Positions 61,542 to 64,000 of a DNA stretch of 64,000 bases are shown piece by piece. The stretch covers positions 125,857 to 189,856 of the forward strand of contig JADGDE010000001.1 of NCBI GenBank assembly GCA_016745035.1, read 5' to 3'. Both the position numbers and the translations under genes were made by a program. The stretch is from Thiotrichales bacterium. GTDB lineage: Bacteria; Pseudomonadota; Gammaproteobacteria; Beggiatoales; Beggiatoaceae. The notes under the pieces were generated by a model that had not been told where the DNA came from, made no database searches, and worked only from the letters and a program-made list of their open reading frames with translations. How positions within the stretch are numbered: position 1 is the first letter of the stretch; each line of letters opens with the position of its first letter.

Positions 61542-62521
61542 CGCGCCCGCCTTTATGGTTTCTACCCCTGATAGGGATTTGCTTATGGCTGGGTTTGTAT
61601 ATTAGCCCTGAGCGTTTGATAGAACTTGGCCCTTTACGCAACAGCCTGACCTCCGATATTGAGTCGGTCAAACGCATCGCCTTTTTAGAAGTCAGCATAT
61701 TGCGCGGCTTAAGCATTGCCTTTGCGGTTTTTCTCGCCTTGCTTTGGGCGTTTTGGCAACCCTTGCAAGGCAGCCATTTTGTCGCCTATATTCAAGCCAC
61801 ACCGCCTGCAAGCCCCGCTTTTCAAGCTATCGACCATCCCTTTAACCGCGCTTTTTGGATTTTGTTTCTCAGTGTTGCCGCTTGCTTGGCGTATGTCGGT
61901 ATCGGGCAACTGTATTTAAGCGATGAAGCCATGTTTGCTTTTATCGCCGAGGATGGCATCGTTGAAGCGGGCAGCGCGATTTTATTACTGTTTAGCAGTG
62001 CTTATGCGCTTAAATTGGCGCTCGATAGCCGCATTATTGACACCGATAATACCGTGTTACCAAAAATCGTCTTGATTCTATTTGCCCTCTTATTTTTCCT
62101 GATGGCAGGCGAAGAAATCAGCTGGGGACAACGGATTTTTGGACTCGAAACCCCTGCGGCGCTGAAAGAAATCAATGTCCAAGGTGAAATCAATTTTCAT
62201 AACCTGCTGGGCTACTTTTTTGACCATATCTTTATCGCCTCAATTTTTGCCTATGGCTTTGTTTTACCCTTGTTAGCGCGCTTTTATCCCTTTTTTGCCC
62301 AAGCAGCGCGGCGCTTTGGTATCCCGCTGGCTTCTATTGGCTTAGCGTGGGGCTTTTTCATGGTCTCTAGTATTCACGATTGGACCGTGTTTCGGCTTTT
62401 CCCCGAAATCCCCGAATTTGCCAATGCCGAACTGCGCGAACTGCTCACCGACATCGCCCTACTTTTATTAATTCACGAACACCGTTTGCACTTCAAACCC
62501 GTTGAAAACGAGGAATTTTAA
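61538..62521 (+). CDS. Polytopic membrane protein, unknown
   Basis: A 327-residue protein with about eight hydrophobic segments and a conserved-looking acidic motif in a helix, FFLMAGEEISWGQRIFG, followed by NFHNLLGYFFDH. The acidic and histidine residues near the membrane suggest a catalytic or metal site, but no family is named with confidence. It is coupled to pdxB by an ATGA overlap and followed six bases later by the aldolase/SDR gene. Confidence 0.65.
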   Translation: MTRPPLWFLPLIGICLWLGLYISPERLIELGPLRNSLTSDIESVKRIAFLEVSILRGLSIAFAVFLALLWAFWQPLQGSHFVAYIQATPPASPAFQAIDHPFNRAFWILFLSVAACLAYVGIGQLYLSDEAMFAFIAEDGIVEAGSAILLLFSSAYALKLALDSRIIDTDNTVLPKIVLILFALLFFLMAGEEISWGQRIFGLETPAALKEINVQGEINFHNLLGYFFDHIFIASIFAYGFVLPLLARFYPFFAQAARRFGIPLASIGLAWGFFMVSSIHDWTVFRLFPEIPEFANAELRELLTDIALLLLIHEHRLHFKPVENEEF

Positions 62522-62527
62522 CCACTC

Positions 62528-64000
62528 ATGAAAAGTCTTTGGAATGATGCTGATGCAGCACAATGGCAAGCCGATGATTTACAAATGCGGGTCTATACCT
62601 CGCGCCTATTGGGACAAAACAGCGATTTAGTTCTACATGGGGGCGGCAATACCTCGGTGAAAACCACGGTTAAAAACCTCTTTGGCGAGTCTGAAGAAGT
62701 TTTATATGTTAAAGGCAGCGGCTGGGACTTAGAAACCATCGAAGGCGCAGGCTTTGCGCCCGTCAAACTCGATGTCTTAAAACGCATGGCGGACTTAAAA
62801 GAACTCTCCGACAGCGACATGGTACGCTACCAACGCGCAGCGATGCTCGACCCTAACGCCCCTAATCCCTCAGTTGAAGCCATCCTCCACGCCCTGATTC
62901 CGTTTCGCTATGTTGACCATTCGCACGCCGACGCGGTGGTCTCAATCAGCAACACCCCCGATGGTGAAGCGCGTCTAAAAGAAATTTATGGCGACCGCGT
63001 GCTGTTTATCCCTTACGTGATGCCGGGTTTTATTCTCTCGCAAACGGTGAACAGACTCTCGCAAGGGATTGATTGGTCGCAATACGAAGGCATGGTGCTG
63101 CTCAATCATGGCGTGTTCAGTTTCCACGACGATGCCAAAACCAGCTATGAGCGCATGATTAAACTGGTCAGCGAAGCCGAGGATTATTTAGCCCTACAAA
63201 ACGCCAGCGCGGCGGTAGCCAAAGCCGACGCGGGCAAAGTTGATTTACTCGAATTGGCAGATATTCGCCAAGCCATCAGCCACAGCCGTGGACGGGCGAT
63301 GATAGCGCAACTCGACAACAGCCCCGAAGCCTGTGGCTATGCCAGCCGTGCTGACATCGGCACACTGAGCCAACAAGGTCCCTTAACCCCCGACCATGTG
63401 ATTCGCACCAAGCGCCTGCCTTTGTTGATTCAAAACGACATCAAGACCGAACTCAACAGCTATCAAAGCGCCTACAAAGACTACTTCGACAGCGAAAAAA
63501 CCGACGGGCTAACCATGCTCAAGCCCACGCCTTGCTGGGCGGTGTGGCAAGGCATCGGCACGCTTAGTTTTGGACAACAAGCCAAAGAAGCGCAAATTAT
63601 CAGCGACATTATTGACCACAGCCGTCGGGCGATGCAATGGGCGCAACAACTCGAGCGCTGGCAAGCCCTGCCTGCTGCGGATATTTTTGAAGTGGAATAC
63701 TGGGAACTCGAGCAAGCCAAACTGAAAAAATCTGGCTCCGCGCCGAGCTTCCAAGGCAAAGTCGCCGTGGTAACAGGCGCTGCCAGCGGCATTGGGCAAG
63801 CCTGTGCCGAGGCACTGCACGCGCAAGGCGCGGCGGTGTTAGCCCTCGACATTGCCCCACAAATTGCCGATAAATTTACCCAAACCACGCTTAAGGGGCA
63901 AGTCTGCGATGTCACCGACCTTGAAGCGCTGCAAGCCGCGATTGATAACTGGGTGGCGCGTTTCGGCGGCCTAGATATTGTCGTCAGCAACGCCGGGATT
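62528..64000 (+). CDS. Bifunctional class II aldolase/short-chain dehydrogenase, 5' part
   Basis: Runs off the right edge after 491 codons from ATG 62528. Residues 1-380 are a class II aldolase/adducin-type domain (LHGGGNTSVK for the phosphate site, then zinc ligands in VDHSHADAV and LNHGVFSFHDD). From about residue 412 an SDR domain begins with VAVVTGAASGIGQACAEAL and LDIVVSNAGI. This fusion is the RhaD-type bifunctional aldolase/dehydrogenase, used in some bacteria for rhamnulose or related sugars. The true substrate cannot be told here. Confidence 0.88.
   Translation, partial: MKSLWNDADAAQWQADDLQMRVYTSRLLGQNSDLVLHGGGNTSVKTTVKNLFGESEEVLYVKGSGWDLETIEGAGFAPVKLDVLKRMADLKELSDSDMVRYQRAAMLDPNAPNPSVEAILHALIPFRYVDHSHADAVVSISNTPDGEARLKEIYGDRVLFIPYVMPGFILSQTVNRLSQGIDWSQYEGMVLLNHGVFSFHDDAKTSYERMIKLVSEAEDYLALQNASAAVAKADAGKVDLLELADIRQAISHSRGRAMIAQLDNSPEACGYASRADIGTLSQQGPLTPDHVIRTKRLPLLIQNDIKTELNSYQSAYKDYFDSEKTDGLTMLKPTPCWAVWQGIGTLSFGQQAKEAQIISDIIDHSRRAMQWAQQLERWQALPAADIFEVEYWELEQAKLKKSGSAPSFQGKVAVVTGAASGIGQACAEALHAQGAAVLALDIAPQIADKFTQTTLKGQVCDVTDLEALQAAIDNWVARFGGLDIVVSNAGI

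Noticed and set aside
1-64000. tRNA, rRNA and prophage genes
   Set aside because: No cloverleaf-like or rRNA segment and no phage structural genes were noticed by eye; a covariance-model search would be needed to exclude small RNAs.

Overview
The window looks like a chromosomal stretch from a sulfur-oxidising gammaproteobacterium, most plausibly of the Thiotrichales/Beggiatoa-Thiothrix kind. The evidence is a qmoA-qmoB-hdrC-hdrB locus (electron transfer for APS reductase), a nine-haem cytochrome c fused to a b-type membrane module, gammaproteobacterial housekeeping genes (mnmG, polA, argF, argD, pdxB, murU), and a heavy load of small palindromic mobile elements. No species can be named from the sequence alone.

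Layout. 1-549 is the 3' part of purA, with an apparent in-frame internal deletion. 724-3204 is a secreted FN3 protein. 3635-12472 is an AT-rich accessory region: a secreted M20 peptidase, a CapA-like protein, and an apparent operon of a PLP decarboxylase, a FeeM/LuxI-like N-acyltransferase and a haem-oxygenase-like diiron protein. A small membrane protein, a rubredoxin and a MocR-type regulator follow, bracketed by two copies of a 124-bp inverted-repeat element. This is the best candidate for an undescribed biosynthetic system. 13169-18267 is qmoAB-hdrCB. 18607-24036 is a mobile-element-rich patch with a very AT-rich two-gene SPOR locus, a REP-associated transposase (RAYT) and small membrane proteins. 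24178-25893 is a haem-sensor SpoIIE phosphatase.

27515-27790 holds an AT-rich stretch followed by ten DnaA-box-like 9-mers, four of them phased at exactly 11 bp. This is a strong candidate for a replication origin. Long genes to its left run mostly on the minus strand and genes to its right (27836-46753) mostly on the plus strand, and mnmG lies 2.5 kb away. The right side carries a DUF354 protein, mnmG, polA, mltD, the multihaem cytochrome, a DUF2333 protein, a methyltransferase, a TPP enzyme and a dienelactone hydrolase. 46781-58044 runs mainly on the minus strand: an SLC13 transporter, membrane proteins, an IS5-truncated AAA ATPase, murU, an M14-like peptidase, argF and argD. 58437-64000 has a ricin-type lectin, a family-4 uracil-DNA glycosylase, a rhodanese, pdxB and the start of an aldolase/SDR fusion.

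A 130-132 bp element with TGATGTTACGCA ends occurs six times between 26 and 59 kb. One copy lies in the 5' end of the uracil-DNA glycosylase gene, one in the 3' end of a membrane protein gene, and one supplies the stop codon of a lipoprotein gene.
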